Both the position numbers and the translations under genes were made by a program. A stretch of 64,000 bases of DNA from Komarekiella delphini-convector SJRDD-AB1 (GTDB lineage Bacteria; Cyanobacteriota; Cyanobacteriia; Cyanobacteriales; Nostocaceae): NCBI RefSeq assembly GCF_014831675.1, contig NZ_VJXY01000005.1, forward strand, positions 184,070 through 248,069, given 5' to 3'. The notes under the pieces were generated by a model, which worked only from the letters and a program-made list of their open reading frames with translations, was not told the DNA's origin and made no database searches. Positions 43,723 through 53,756 of this stretch are shown in pieces; position 1 is the first letter of the stretch; each line of letters begins with the position of its first letter.

Positions 43723-43752
43723 CTTAACATTACCTTAATCCTTACTTGATCC
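43723..43752 (+). promoter_or_regulatory. Pho box upstream of phoD
   Basis: Three direct 8-bp repeats lie exactly 11 bases apart: CTTAACAT, CTTAATCC, CTTGATCC starting at 43723, 43734 and 43745, each followed by a three-base spacer. The cyanobacterial PhoB/SphR box is built from CTTAACCT repeats with three-base spacers. The block is 134-163 bases upstream of the phoD ATG, so phosphate-starvation control is expected. Confidence 0.7.
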
Positions 43753-43885
43753 TAGATTGGTAGGTTCCTTTTGTTTAGTTGAGCAAGCTGGAGACGAGTC
43801 AAAACAAGCCACTAAAAGTCTTTGTGCTACTCGTAACTGACGCTCCTAAATGCCAACAGTATCGACATCAAAAGTAAGGGTGAAT

Positions 43886-45454
43886 ATGGAACTTAAAAAT
43901 TGCGGCCTGTTATCCAATCAATACAGACGGCGGAGTTTTTTGCTGGGTGCAGCGTTCTTAACCGGGTTAGCGGTTACTAGCCAAGGACTTCCAGCATTGG
44001 CAAAATCGAGGTTTTCTGACTATCCGTTCAGTCTTGGTGTTGCCTCTGGTGATCCTTTGCCAGATGGTGTTGTATTATGGACACGACTGGCTCCCGCTCC
44101 ACTCTTCGGCGGTGGAATGCCACTCAGAAACGTTGTAGTCCAGTGGCAAATTGCGCTTGATGAGAATATGAAGAAAGTCGTACAACGCGGGAAAACGCTG
44201 GCGACTCCAGAATTAGCCCACTCGGTACACGTTGATGTACGTGGGCTAGAGCCTGACCGATGGTATTGGTATCAGTTTAAAGTAGGTAATGAAGTTAGCC
44301 CCATCGGGCGAACTCGTACAGCTAGCACATTCCATAGTTCTATCAAACAACTAAACTTTGCCTTTGTTTCTTGTCAAGACTGGCAAAACGGCTACTACAC
44401 AGCTTATCAGCATTTAATTGATGAGGAACTTGATTTAGTTGTTCATCTTGGGGACTACATTTACGAGTACGGGCCGCAATCGGGTGGCCCACGCCAACAT
44501 AACAGCCCAGAAATAGTCACCCTTGCTGATTATCGCAACCGCCACGCTTTGTACAAGACTGACCCGAATCTACAAGCTGCTCATGCAGCCTTTCCCTGGA
44601 TAGTCACTTGGGACGATCACGAAGTTGACAACAACTATGCAAACTTGATACCTGAAGATGACCAAAGCCAGCAAGCATTTGTGGCGCGGCGAGCTAATGC
44701 TTACCAAGCTTACTACGAACACATGCCACTGCGTCAATCTTCGCTGCCCCAAGGAGCAAACATGCAGCTGTATCGACGGTTTACTTATGGTGATTTAGCT
44801 GAGTTTAGCGTGCTAGATACCCGCCAGTATCGCACTGATCAACCTTGTGATGACGGACTCAAGCCCCGTTGTGACCAAGCCTCTGATGTAAATGCTACTA
44901 TGACAGGCTCAGAGCAAGAGCAGTGGTTATTTAAAGGATTAGATAAGTCGCGATCGCGTTGGAATGTGATTGCTCAACAGACCATGTTAGCAGAATACGA
45001 TTTTAGTGCTAGCCCAGACATCGGAGTGTTCAACGTGGATCAGTGGGACGGTTACGTAGCTGCACGTAATCGCCTCCTGAGTTTCTTGAACCAACGACAA
45101 CCATCAAACCCTGTGGTCATTACTGGAGATATCCACTCTAGTTGGGTACACGACCTCAAGATTGATTTTAGCAAACCGACTTCCGCAACAGTTGGCACGG
45201 AGTTTGTGGGAACCTCAATTTCTTCTGACTTTCCGTCCCAGTTCATCCCTCCAGTTGAAGCTGCTCTGAGCGACAATCCCCACACCAAGTTTTTCGACGG
45301 TGCATTCCGGGGTTATGTCCGCTGTCACCTCACCACAGAACGCTGGCAAAGCGACTATCGTGTTGTATCCAGCATTACTGACTCAAATGCTTCTATCAGA
45401 ACTCTAGCTTCGTTTGCAGTCCAAAATGGGCAACCGGGTGCATATCGGATGTAA
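43886..45454 (+). CDS. phoD: PhoD-family alkaline phosphatase/phosphodiesterase
   Basis: The 522-residue protein has a twin-arginine signal (RRRSFLLGAAFLTG, residues 14-27, cleavage near ALAKS). It then has the PhoD pattern: an N-terminal Ig-like domain starting FSLGVASGDPLPDGVVLWTR, and the metallophosphatase core with FVSCQDWQNGYYTAYQHL, VVHLGDYIYEYG, WIVTWDDHEVDNNYANL and VITGDIHSSWVHDL, which hold the Ca/Fe ligands. PhoD releases phosphate from mono- and diesters outside the cytoplasm. I chose the ATG at 43886 (with AAGGG nearby); an in-frame ATG at 43850 adds 12 residues. The Pho box upstream supports control by phosphate. Confidence 0.93.
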   Translation: MELKNCGLLSNQYRRRSFLLGAAFLTGLAVTSQGLPALAKSRFSDYPFSLGVASGDPLPDGVVLWTRLAPAPLFGGGMPLRNVVVQWQIALDENMKKVVQRGKTLATPELAHSVHVDVRGLEPDRWYWYQFKVGNEVSPIGRTRTASTFHSSIKQLNFAFVSCQDWQNGYYTAYQHLIDEELDLVVHLGDYIYEYGPQSGGPRQHNSPEIVTLADYRNRHALYKTDPNLQAAHAAFPWIVTWDDHEVDNNYANLIPEDDQSQQAFVARRANAYQAYYEHMPLRQSSLPQGANMQLYRRFTYGDLAEFSVLDTRQYRTDQPCDDGLKPRCDQASDVNATMTGSEQEQWLFKGLDKSRSRWNVIAQQTMLAEYDFSASPDIGVFNVDQWDGYVAARNRLLSFLNQRQPSNPVVITGDIHSSWVHDLKIDFSKPTSATVGTEFVGTSISSDFPSQFIPPVEAALSDNPHTKFFDGAFRGYVRCHLTTERWQSDYRVVSSITDSNASIRTLASFAVQNGQPGAYRM

Positions 45455-46821
45455 CCACATCTCAAACAAAAGGAATGAAAAACTACGCTCACAAGGGGTA
45501 TGGGGTATAGAACATAGGGCATAGGGCATAGAGTACGAGGAAGAAGTAGAGAAGCAAGAAAGAAGAGTTTTTCCCTCAGCCTCTTATCAATATTCACTGC
45601 CTACTGCCCATTGCCCATTAATTGAGAATGATAAAATTTCCCAGCGTGTAGCTATTATTGCCATATATGCATTGTGTAATTTTGCAAATGATTAGGTTCA
45701 ATTGAAATTACTATTAGTGGCATTGCAGGGATAGCATCGCAACATTAACATAACTTAGCACGCTTAGGTGTGCAGTCAATAATTGGATAATTGCTCGCAG
45801 GTTTGATCATCGGTTGCATTGCTGGAGTATCGATATAAAAGATGGCAAACAAGCTAAATGCAAATAAAGGTAGAAACCAGCATAAATCAGGCTAATCACA
45901 AGCACTCTTTCTAGATGAAAGTTCGATCAGAATATTTCGCATGTCGTAACCTCAAAGAGTATATGTAAATCAATACCTCGGATAATAAATTTATCCAAAT
46001 TGAGTTGAAATACATTGATGTCAGCTTTTTGCCATTCAGATTGAAAATGGCTTTAACGGTTGCTCTCTAAAGACTATAAACCTCACATAACAAAGCTGTC
46101 CATTTTTTTCTATGGTGGACTGCTGATTACTAGTTATCAATATAAGCATTAATTTAAAAAATATGCAAGACCTCACCTGTATCCCAAACACTGCCTACAT
46201 TTTAAGGAAAATCTGGAGATGAATTAATCAAAAAGGTTGCTTTGATGGTTCTGCTTCCTCTACAACATCTTGCTATTTAATTAATTTTTCTTATTTCATT
46301 GTTTCATCGTTATATGCAGAAGTATTAGCATTCACTGTAATGGATATGTGTAATGGAATTTTGGACTGCTGACTTTTACCGCTAAGTCTTGAAACGTCAA
46401 AAAAGTCATAATTTTAAAATATTTTATTCTCAATTATTTTTATTTAATGATAATAAGACAACGAAATAGCAACACTTTGAGGCTATGTTTTAGAAAGTGA
46501 TCCCAGCATTGAAAAAAATAGCGAAAAAAGTCATGTATGATGATTAAGTTGAATTTGACTCTCCTAAATGAAAAATAGCTCAACTGACAATTAAGACTCA
46601 GATAGATGAGGACAAGTATCAGAAGGGCAAAAAACTCACTGGCAAAGAACTGTCAAGCGTTTAACCAGACAAGTCTGATTTTCATGGGGACTCTAATTAC
46701 TAGATTTCACCTCGAAATGGTTTGAATCTTTCTTCCCCTCCAGCACACAGGTAAGTTAATTCTGTGCGATGCCTGAGTAGCAAGAAATAGTTAACCAAGC
46801 ATAATTTAGAGGAATTCTTGA
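45455..46821. other. Long AT-rich intergenic region
   Basis: 1.37 kb with no gene that I can support. It contains short repeats of GGCATAG type (45495-45535) and otherwise random-looking AT-rich sequence on both strands. Its length is unusual for this window. Confidence 0.5.
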
Positions 46822-48744
46822 ATGCCTACTATCATCGTCCAAAACGCCAACGATCAGGGTGCAGGTTCGTTGAGAAATGCACTCGCCCAAGCTAAAGATG
46901 GAGATGTGATTGCATTTGCATCTGGGCTGGCGAATAAAACGATTAAGCTCACCAGTGGTGAATTATCAGTTAAAAGTGATGTCACTATTAATGGTGCTGC
47001 GGCTAATAACTTAACCATCAGTGGCAATGACAAAAGCCGAATATTCTTCACTGCATACGGAACTGATGTCACTCTGAAAAACTTGACCATTACCGATGGA
47101 TATGACAGAGGAAGAGGCGGTGCAGTTAGAGTTAGTTCCAACAGTGAACTAACGGTGGACAATGTTCAGTTCAAAAATAATGTTGGTGGTCAAGGTGGGG
47201 CAATTCACGTTGGTTTCCGTAGTAATGCCACAGTGATTAACAGTACCTTTGACAACAACGATGGTACTATTACCAAAAATGGTTTTAGTGCAGGTGCGAT
47301 CGCTAACGACAATAATGGCTCACTAACTGTTAAAGGTAGTCGATTCACGAATAACAGTGGTCAAACGGGTGGTGCGATTTACACCCAACTAGGCCCCCTG
47401 ACTGTAGAAAATTCCGTTTTCCTCAACAACCGCTCAAAAGATGGAGCTGCGGGAATTTTCGCAGATGGCGCAAGTATTGGCGGCCCAAGGGCGAGCGCAT
47501 CATCTCCAGGTGGCACAATTAAGGTCAGTGGCAGCCATTTTGAAGGAAATGAGGGTTTTGGCGCAGGCGGAGCACTTTATCTGTATGGTTACGGCAAAGA
47601 CAAGACAATTGTTGAAAACACCAAGATTATCGACAATAAGTCCAAGTCTAACTACAAAGGCATTGCTCAAGGAGGGGGGGCACGACTCAATGGTAATGTG
47701 ACGGTTCGCAATGTTACCTTTGCCAACAACACTTCCGAAGGACAAGGCGGTGGGTTGTGGTTAGATGGGGATACAACCTCAAAAAATGCGGTCATCAACC
47801 TCGAAAACGTTACCTTTTCTGGAAACAGAGCAACTACCGATAAAGGATTGGGTGGCGCAATAGCCATTAATCCCAGCGCAGATGCCAAACTCAACGTCAA
47901 AAACTCGACTTTTTTCAAAAACTACGCCCAAAAGAACGGCGGAGCGTTTTGGGTTGTTGGTGGGCAACCCGTAACACTCACCAATTCAATTGTTGCCAAC
48001 AATACAGCAAACAATCTTTCTGGAACTGGTCAGCAGACCTCGTTCCAATTGCGTGATGGTGGTGGGAATGTTGAGTTTCCAGCTCCAGCAAATAGCAGAA
48101 ACTCCAGAGTAACTGCCAATTCCCGAATTGCTGACCCCAAACTGGGTTCCCTGCAAAACGTCAACGGTGATCTAGTTCATCCGCTACTGGCTGGTAGCCC
48201 CGCCATTGGTGCAGCTGTTGGGGGCGTACCAACAAACGACCAACGCGGTTTTAAACGTGATGGCGACCCTGACAGTGGGGCGTATGAATTTAGCGGTGCG
48301 AATAATGCTACATCTACATTGGCTAGTACTTCTGCTCAAAGTACATCTGCACTGACTGGTAGTTCAGCTAATGATACCTTAACTGGAACTTCCGATGGCG
48401 ATCGCTTCCTCAGCTCATCAGGTGCCGATAAACTCACGGGTAAAGGCGGCAATGACCAATTTGTCTACACTGATATTAATCATCGCGGTGATACAATCAC
48501 TGACTTCCAAATCGGCGCAGACAAAATCGTTCTCACTGAGTTGCTCGACGACCTATTGAATAAAAATTACACTGGCAACGCAATAACCGATGGCTATGTG
48601 AAAGTTGTGCAAGGTAGTAGTAACAAAAATTTCACAGTGCAAATTGATCCTGATGGCCGCAATGGCGATAGCAGTTTCAGATCTTTCCTCACGGTGAACA
48701 CAACAAATACAGGCAGCTTAAATAGCGAAAGTTTCGTGTTTTAA
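46822..48744 (+). CDS. Right-handed beta-helix surface protein with RTX-like C-terminus
   Basis: The 640-residue protein has no N-terminal signal peptide. Residues 1-400 form a parallel beta-helix of the pectate-lyase/polymorphic-membrane-protein type, with repeats such as NNVGGQGGAIHVG, NNSGQTGGAIYTQ and NNTSEGQGGGLWLDG. A linker of Thr/Ser (490-515) leads to a Ca-binding-like stretch (LTGSSANDTLTGTSDGDRFL, GKGGNDQFVYTD) and a C-terminal domain, ITDFQIGADKIVLTELLDDL, of the type recognised by type I secretion (TolC/HlyB-like). It would be secreted in one step to the surface. ATG with AGAGGAATTC upstream. Confidence 0.85.
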   Translation: MPTIIVQNANDQGAGSLRNALAQAKDGDVIAFASGLANKTIKLTSGELSVKSDVTINGAAANNLTISGNDKSRIFFTAYGTDVTLKNLTITDGYDRGRGGAVRVSSNSELTVDNVQFKNNVGGQGGAIHVGFRSNATVINSTFDNNDGTITKNGFSAGAIANDNNGSLTVKGSRFTNNSGQTGGAIYTQLGPLTVENSVFLNNRSKDGAAGIFADGASIGGPRASASSPGGTIKVSGSHFEGNEGFGAGGALYLYGYGKDKTIVENTKIIDNKSKSNYKGIAQGGGARLNGNVTVRNVTFANNTSEGQGGGLWLDGDTTSKNAVINLENVTFSGNRATTDKGLGGAIAINPSADAKLNVKNSTFFKNYAQKNGGAFWVVGGQPVTLTNSIVANNTANNLSGTGQQTSFQLRDGGGNVEFPAPANSRNSRVTANSRIADPKLGSLQNVNGDLVHPLLAGSPAIGAAVGGVPTNDQRGFKRDGDPDSGAYEFSGANNATSTLASTSAQSTSALTGSSANDTLTGTSDGDRFLSSSGADKLTGKGGNDQFVYTDINHRGDTITDFQIGADKIVLTELLDDLLNKNYTGNAITDGYVKVVQGSSNKNFTVQIDPDGRNGDSSFRSFLTVNTTNTGSLNSESFVF

Positions 48745-48784
48745 GGCTTGACCCTTTTAACTAGCGATCAGTTTTTCAGTTGTG

Positions 48785-48825
48785 GGCTAGATCCCCGATT
48801 TCTTAAAGAAGTCGGGGATCTAGCC
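48785..48825. repeat. 20-bp hairpin after the beta-helix gene
   Basis: GGCTAGATCCCCGATTTCTT is followed by AAAGAAGTCGGGGATCTAGC in inverse, one mismatch. A strong hairpin, 40 bases after the stop, could act as terminator or mRNA protector. A degenerate relative is at 27901-27938. The following gap to 49159 has no further feature. Confidence 0.8.
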
Positions 48826-49159
48826 ACCGCCAATGCATCGATCTGCAATGCGATTGTCATCGACCTGCAAAAATTAACGCATCCTTTGTTTAACCTTACC
48901 TTAGTACCTCTTCCTACTTGAGAATATGGTATCGTTTGGCGATCGCTTTGCATTTAGGTATTCGTTGTCACTATCTATAATGAGCAACTGCAAGCGAAAA
49001 TGCAACTGAGCTTCGCACTATCGGCCAACTTTGGGTAAAATGCAGCAATGGGCGCTTTGAATTTAGTATGCAAAAACGTATATTAAGATGGCGTCAGCCC
49101 TCAATCAAGTAATTTTGGCTCATCTGCATATATTCAGTTTTGCTTTGAGGAACTAAATT

Positions 49160-49783
49160 ATGACTCAGGCTTTACATAAAATAGTTACGTTTGAAGAATT
49201 TGTTGCTTGGTATCCAGAAAACGCGCAACGCCGATATGAACTGTATGACGGAGTAATTGTTGAAATGCCCCCACCAACAGGCGACCATGAAAGCATTATT
49301 GGATTTCTAATTGGAGAAATTGTTATGGAATACAAGCGTTTAAAGCTGCCTTATTTCATACCAAAAACAGCATTTGTTAAACCATTGGAGGGCGAATCAG
49401 CTTACTCGCCAGATGTGCTGTTGTTAAATCGTCCCAATTTAGTAAATGAACCTCTGTGGAAAAAAGCATCTACAGTTAGCCAAGCAGCATCGATTGCGTT
49501 GGTTGTTGAGGTGGTAAGTACCAACTGGAGAGATGATTATTTAAAAAAAGCCGCTGACTATGAGGCAGTCGGCATTCCAGAATACTGGATTATAGATTAT
49601 GCAGCTTTAGGCGGTAGACGATTCATTGGCAACCCCAAACAAGCAACTATATCGATTTATAGTTTGGTAGAAGATGAGTATCAAGTCAGCCAGTTTCGAG
49701 GCGACGATGGCATCAAATCACCCATTTTTGCAGAATTGAACTTAACCGCAGAACAAATTTTTCAAGCTGGTATCTCAACTTAG
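49160..49783 (+). CDS. Uma2 (DUF820) PD-(D/E)XK-fold protein
   Basis: The 207-residue protein belongs to the Uma2 family, abundant in cyanobacteria. It has the N-terminal EEFVAWYPENAQRRYELYDG, the acidic pair YSPDVLLLNRPN (PD), then IALVVEVVSTNWRDDYLKKA (ExxS with K) and VGIPEYWIIDY. The fold is restriction-endonuclease-like; a nuclease role has not been shown. Uma2 genes are often found as multi-copy, isolated genes. It lies alone after the hairpin. Confidence 0.92.
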   Translation: MTQALHKIVTFEEFVAWYPENAQRRYELYDGVIVEMPPPTGDHESIIGFLIGEIVMEYKRLKLPYFIPKTAFVKPLEGESAYSPDVLLLNRPNLVNEPLWKKASTVSQAASIALVVEVVSTNWRDDYLKKAADYEAVGIPEYWIIDYAALGGRRFIGNPKQATISIYSLVEDEYQVSQFRGDDGIKSPIFAELNLTAEQIFQAGIST

Positions 49784-50045
49784 AACGACTGTGCAATCAG
49801 ACTAAGCAGCAAAGGAAAGAATTTTTGGTGTTGTTGATTGAGAATATGAATTTGTCTCACGCAGAGACGCAGAGAGTAAGAGATTAGAATATGTTGTTTA
49901 ACGTAACGCGAAAGTCCCCAGCCTCAATGTACTCATAGGGTGGGGATGAATAGTGAAAGTTTACAGGATATTTCAGCAGCGATCGCCTCATGTTGCTAGA
50001 TTATCATTGGAAATCAAAATTAAGGGCAGCTAGCTGCAATCGACA

Positions 50046-52088
50046 ATGGTATCTACTTCTACTTCTTTCTCGGATATTCAAAACCATTGGACACGCCGAT
50101 TCATTGAAGCCTTAGCAGGGCGTCGCATTGTGAATGGTTATCCTGATGGGACTTTTCGTCCAAATAACTCACTCACCCGCGCTGAGTTTGCTGCCATCAT
50201 CACCAAAGCATTTCCTACAGTTACTCAAAAGCGAGAGTATATTGCCTTTGTCGATGTACCTACCAATCATTGGGCTGCTGCTGCAATTCAAACAGCTTAC
50301 GAAAAAGGATTTATTAGCGGATTCCCTGATAAAACTTTCCGTCCAAATAACCGAATTACGAGGGTAGAAGTTTTAGTTTCTCTAGTATCAGGGTTGGAAA
50401 TTGCCGCGAAGATAAAACCTGACCTCTTGTCAGCACTCCCACAAATTTATCAAGATGCTGTGCAGATTCCTGCTTATGCTAGAAATCAGATAGCTATTGC
50501 AACTAGTGCTGGGCTAGTACCTAATTTCCCAAATATTAAATTACTTAATCCTAATCTGGCAGCCACCCGTAGTGATGTGGCAGTGATTATTTATCAAGCT
50601 TTAGTTTATTTGGGTCAGGCAGAAAAGATTGTCTCTGTTTATTTAGTAGTGCCGCCAACATCCACACCCACAACACCAACGCCAACACCAACACCCCCTG
50701 GGAGCCTGAAGCTAAATCACAGCCGGGAATTCCGAGGGGCGTGGGTAGCAGCTGTGTGGAATGGTGATTGGCCTTCTAAAGCAGGACTAACCGCTGTCCA
50801 ACAAAAAGCTGAACTAACTGAAATTATCAATAAATTACAAACACTAAACTTTAATGCCCTCATCTTCCAGGTAAGACCAGAGGGAGACGCTTTGTATGCT
50901 TCTCAATTAGAGCCTTGGAGTGCTTGGATAACAGGAACTCAAGGTAAAGCACCAGAACCATTTTATGATCCATTAGAGTTTGCGATCGCTGAATGTCACA
51001 AGCGCAATATTGAAGTTCATGCTTGGTTTAACCCCTACCGCGCCAAGACTAGCATTAAAGGTTCGCCCAATGTCCGCCCTCACATAGCTGTGACTAATCC
51101 AGAAGTTGTCTACCAATGGGGTAATCAGTTGTGGATGGAACCAGGAGCAAAAATTGTTCAAGACAGAGCATACAACGTAATTCTGGACGTAGTGAAGCGC
51201 TACGATATTGATGGCATTCACTTAGATGACTATTTTTATCCATATCCCATCGAGGGACAATCTTTTCCCGATGACAAAACCTACGCTGCATATAAAGCAG
51301 CTGGTGGTACACTCAACATCGGCGACTGGCGACGGGACAATGTTAATAAAATGGTACAGCGCCTCTGGCAAGGGATTAAAGTAACCAAACCCCACGTTAA
51401 ATTTGGTATTAGTCCCTTTGGGATTTATCGCCCCGGACAACCCCCTGGAATTACTGGTTTAGATGCTTACAATGTGCTCTATGCCGACGCCAAAAAATGG
51501 TTAGAACAAGGCTGGATTGATTATATCGCTCCTCAACTTTACTGGCGCACTGACCAAACACAACAAAGTTACTCTGCATTACTCAAGTGGTGGACACAGG
51601 TAAATACAAAACAAAGGCACGTTTATGCTGGTAACAATCTGACAGAACCAAGCAACAAGAGTCGGGAGAGTGATGAGATTGAAAAGCAAGTGAAAATTAG
51701 TCGTAGCCAAGCTGGACAGTTCTCACTGGGAAATATTTTCTTTAATCTCGGTGTTTTGACAGAAAATAGTCAAGGCATTGCTGATAAATTCCAAAGTCTA
51801 CTTTATAACAAACCTGCGCTACCTCCAACTTTGTCTTGGCAGAACACAACACCGCCATCCCCTCCCACAGGACTGCAAGTCAACAACCGCAAACTCAGTT
51901 GGCAACCTGGTGATACTCAACCGATTCGTTCTTGGACACTTTATCGCCAAAGTGGAGATACTTGGACACTTCAACGAATTTTATCTGCTGGCACAACCTT
52001 TGCTACAGTCCAACCGGGAACTTATGCTGTGTGCGCGGTGGATAGATTGGCGAATGAAAGTGTGGGCGTGGTGATTTCAGTGAGTTGA
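50046..52088 (+). CDS. SLH-domain protein with GHL10-type glycoside hydrolase domain
   Basis: The 680-residue protein has two clear S-layer homology repeats (SFSDIQNHWTRRFIEALAGR, then the GYPDGTFRPNNSLTRAEFAA type; 5-120) and a weaker third (to about 185). A Thr/Pro linker (STPTTPTPTPTPPG, about 203-217) follows. The family 10-like glycosyl-hydrolase domain (DUF187, about 225-565) has HSREFRGAWVAAVWNGDWPS, FNPYRAKTSIKG, GIHLDDYFYPYPI and a YIAPQLYWR segment. A fibronectin-type module ends the protein (590-680). SLH units bind the cell wall. It lacks an obvious signal peptide, which is odd for such a protein. The next gap starts a duplicated segment. Confidence 0.9.
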   Translation: MVSTSTSFSDIQNHWTRRFIEALAGRRIVNGYPDGTFRPNNSLTRAEFAAIITKAFPTVTQKREYIAFVDVPTNHWAAAAIQTAYEKGFISGFPDKTFRPNNRITRVEVLVSLVSGLEIAAKIKPDLLSALPQIYQDAVQIPAYARNQIAIATSAGLVPNFPNIKLLNPNLAATRSDVAVIIYQALVYLGQAEKIVSVYLVVPPTSTPTTPTPTPTPPGSLKLNHSREFRGAWVAAVWNGDWPSKAGLTAVQQKAELTEIINKLQTLNFNALIFQVRPEGDALYASQLEPWSAWITGTQGKAPEPFYDPLEFAIAECHKRNIEVHAWFNPYRAKTSIKGSPNVRPHIAVTNPEVVYQWGNQLWMEPGAKIVQDRAYNVILDVVKRYDIDGIHLDDYFYPYPIEGQSFPDDKTYAAYKAAGGTLNIGDWRRDNVNKMVQRLWQGIKVTKPHVKFGISPFGIYRPGQPPGITGLDAYNVLYADAKKWLEQGWIDYIAPQLYWRTDQTQQSYSALLKWWTQVNTKQRHVYAGNNLTEPSNKSRESDEIEKQVKISRSQAGQFSLGNIFFNLGVLTENSQGIADKFQSLLYNKPALPPTLSWQNTTPPSPPTGLQVNNRKLSWQPGDTQPIRSWTLYRQSGDTWTLQRILSAGTTFATVQPGTYAVCAVDRLANESVGVVISVS

Positions 52089-52163
52089 GAGAATATATTT
52101 TGTACGTACTGTTATTTACTGGGCGTATAATCTTGACCGCAAAAACCTGAATAGTCAGCAGGA

Positions 52164-52293
52164 GCACAAACCACGGCAAAGACCAGCCATTTTCGTTAGC
52201 TAGCGTTAACACTTGCGGCTTGGTTCTGTGGAGAATAATGCTGTAATAGTCGAAATGGAAATCTGCAAAATGAACTATAACCGCTAGACTCAT
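52164..52293 (-). pseudogene. Truncated copy of the 5' end of the NUDIX-like/APH gene
   Basis: About 43 codons from the ATG at 52293 repeat the first part of the gene that starts at 55154 (HFHFDYYSII-type segment, then RTKPQVL and ENGWSLPWFV, nearly identical). After that the reading continues into unrelated sequence. The promoter region of the parent gene is also duplicated (52294-52480). See the repeat entries for details. Confidence 0.85.
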
Positions 52294-52480
52294 AACTGGT
52301 TTCCTCTTTTATCAATTCGCTGGCATTAATTGGCATAAAAGAAACCTCGCAACCCCAAAAAATTTGTCACTCAGTTGCACAAAACTACATCAGACAGGTG
52401 CTTTCCTTGTCTGTTGCAACTAGTAAAGGGGTTACGAGACTTTGCTAGCGAATCTTATACATAGAGACTTAGTTACGAGC
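52164..52480. repeat. Direct duplication, copy 1
   Basis: This segment is homologous to 55025-55340, in the same orientation. It covers the first 130 bases of coding sequence and about 190 bases upstream. Copy 1 has small insertions (such as seven bases just before the ATG). Weak similarity may extend to about 52510/55375. Confidence 0.85.
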
Positions 52481-52593
52481 ATGAGTATTTCTGCGTTGAG
52501 TTTCAGTATATGGCACTGAAGGCTCAGCAGCATGAATAAGTTCTGGTTCCAGCATTGATTTGACTGGCATAACCTTCGTAAATGATGAAATTT

Positions 52594-53436
52594 CTAGTTT
52601 TGAAAGCCGCTAGATTGGTCAGCGAACGCTTTAAACTCCATAGCGTCGTGACTACAGAAGAGGCGCACATCCTGACTGCGATCGCGCGATAATGCACGTA
52701 GCCGGTCTTGATTGAGCAACCTAGCCTTGCGGTCTACCTCCATCATCCATTGGTAAGCACGTAGACCAGGTGTACAGTGCGGTTTGGCAGATCCCATCTC
52801 ATGTCGGTAAAAGTAAGCATCGCCAGCATGTAGAAGCCAGCCTTCCGGCGTCTCGATGGCGATACCTGCATGACCACGCGTGTGACCGGCAAGCGGGATG
52901 AGAAGAATCTCTGGCGGTAGTCCGGCGAGGTCACGTACTGCCTCAAAGCCAAACCAAGGTTCACCTCCTTTTGAATAGTGCTTCCAGTGCTTAACCTCGT
53001 CCCACTGTTCTGGACGATAGCGCCCTCTGGCGATGAAGCCGTGTCGGTCTTGTGCAGTTTCAATTTCAGTCTGCATTACATGCACGGTTGCTTCAGGAAA
53101 ATCCTCTAGACCACCAGCGTGATCAAAATCGAGATGAGTTAGTACAATATGACGCACGTCTTGCGGGGAAAATCCGAGCTGCTCAATTTGAGCGAGTGCC
53201 GTGTATTTCTGATCAAACTGAATGCGATTGAAATGAATGAAGAACGGGCTGAGTCGGGAGTAAGGCAAGTTGATATCGCGCAGTCCAAAGCCAGTATCGA
53301 TCAGAACAAGTCCTTGGTTTGTCTCGACTAGCAGACAGTGGCAGACAAGGTGAGCCGCTGGGCCGCGACTGAAGCCATCGAAGAGTGCCCCGCCAATCGG
53401 GCACATGCAACCACAATTGAGATGATGAATTTGCAT
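52594..53436 (-). CDS. Metallo-beta-lactamase-fold hydrolase (lactonase-like)
   Basis: The 280-residue enzyme has the MBL metal motif HIVLTHLDFDHAGGLED and later ligands in IPLAGHTRGHAGIAIETPEG and LLHAGDAYF. It has a Cys-rich start, HHLNCGCMCPIGGALFDGFS, and VLIDTGFGLRDI. The family includes AHL lactonases (AiiA), arylsulfatases and glyoxalase II; sequence alone does not choose. The start is the ATG at 53436 with GGAGG nine bases before it; the frame is open for 17 codons upstream. It sits between the duplicated segment's two copies. Confidence 0.9.
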   Translation of the reverse strand: MQIHHLNCGCMCPIGGALFDGFSRGPAAHLVCHCLLVETNQGLVLIDTGFGLRDINLPYSRLSPFFIHFNRIQFDQKYTALAQIEQLGFSPQDVRHIVLTHLDFDHAGGLEDFPEATVHVMQTEIETAQDRHGFIARGRYRPEQWDEVKHWKHYSKGGEPWFGFEAVRDLAGLPPEILLIPLAGHTRGHAGIAIETPEGWLLHAGDAYFYRHEMGSAKPHCTPGLRAYQWMMEVDRKARLLNQDRLRALSRDRSQDVRLFCSHDAMEFKAFADQSSGFQN

Positions 53437-53566
53437 GAATCCTCCGTTACGACTCCAAACCAAATAATTCCCGTTGTGCGCTTTCAACCCTTAAAATCTT
53501 AGGGAAGCAAAAGTTTAATTGCGTCTTTCCAAAGAAATATGGCTGTTATGTCTTTAAGCTACACAT

Positions 53567-53690
53567 GTAGGTTGGGGAGCCAGTGCGTTGCGGAGGTTCC
53601 CTCCGTTGTAGCACCTGGCGTTTGAGTAATGAAACCCAACACCTCAAAGTCTTGTATATCTTTGGTTTCACTCTGTTCAACCCAACCTAC
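53567..53690. repeat. Inverted repeat pair GTAGGTTGGG / CCCAACCTAC
   Basis: GTAGGTTGGG at 53567-53576 and its inverse at 53681-53690 frame 124 bases between the MBL and APH genes. The same sequences bound common dispersed repeats of Nostoc. No gene is visible inside. Confidence 0.7.
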
Positions 53691-53756
53691 GCGTCTATTA
53701 CACTGGGCGTATATACTTAGTACGCGGTGCGCCCAATATGGCAAGCTTGTCTGTGA

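Larger units (their letters stand above)
42742..43885. other. Long AT-rich intergenic region with Pho box
   Basis: 1.14 kb between divergent genes. It holds a 9-bp tandem repeat (ACAGTTAAG, four copies at 43290-43325) and the Pho box at 43723-43752. I see no protein gene or RNA gene. Confidence 0.6.

Noticed and set aside
48768-48953. Minus-strand frame of 61 codons after the beta-helix gene
   Set aside because: It runs through the hairpin repeat at 48785-48825 and lacks a start signal.
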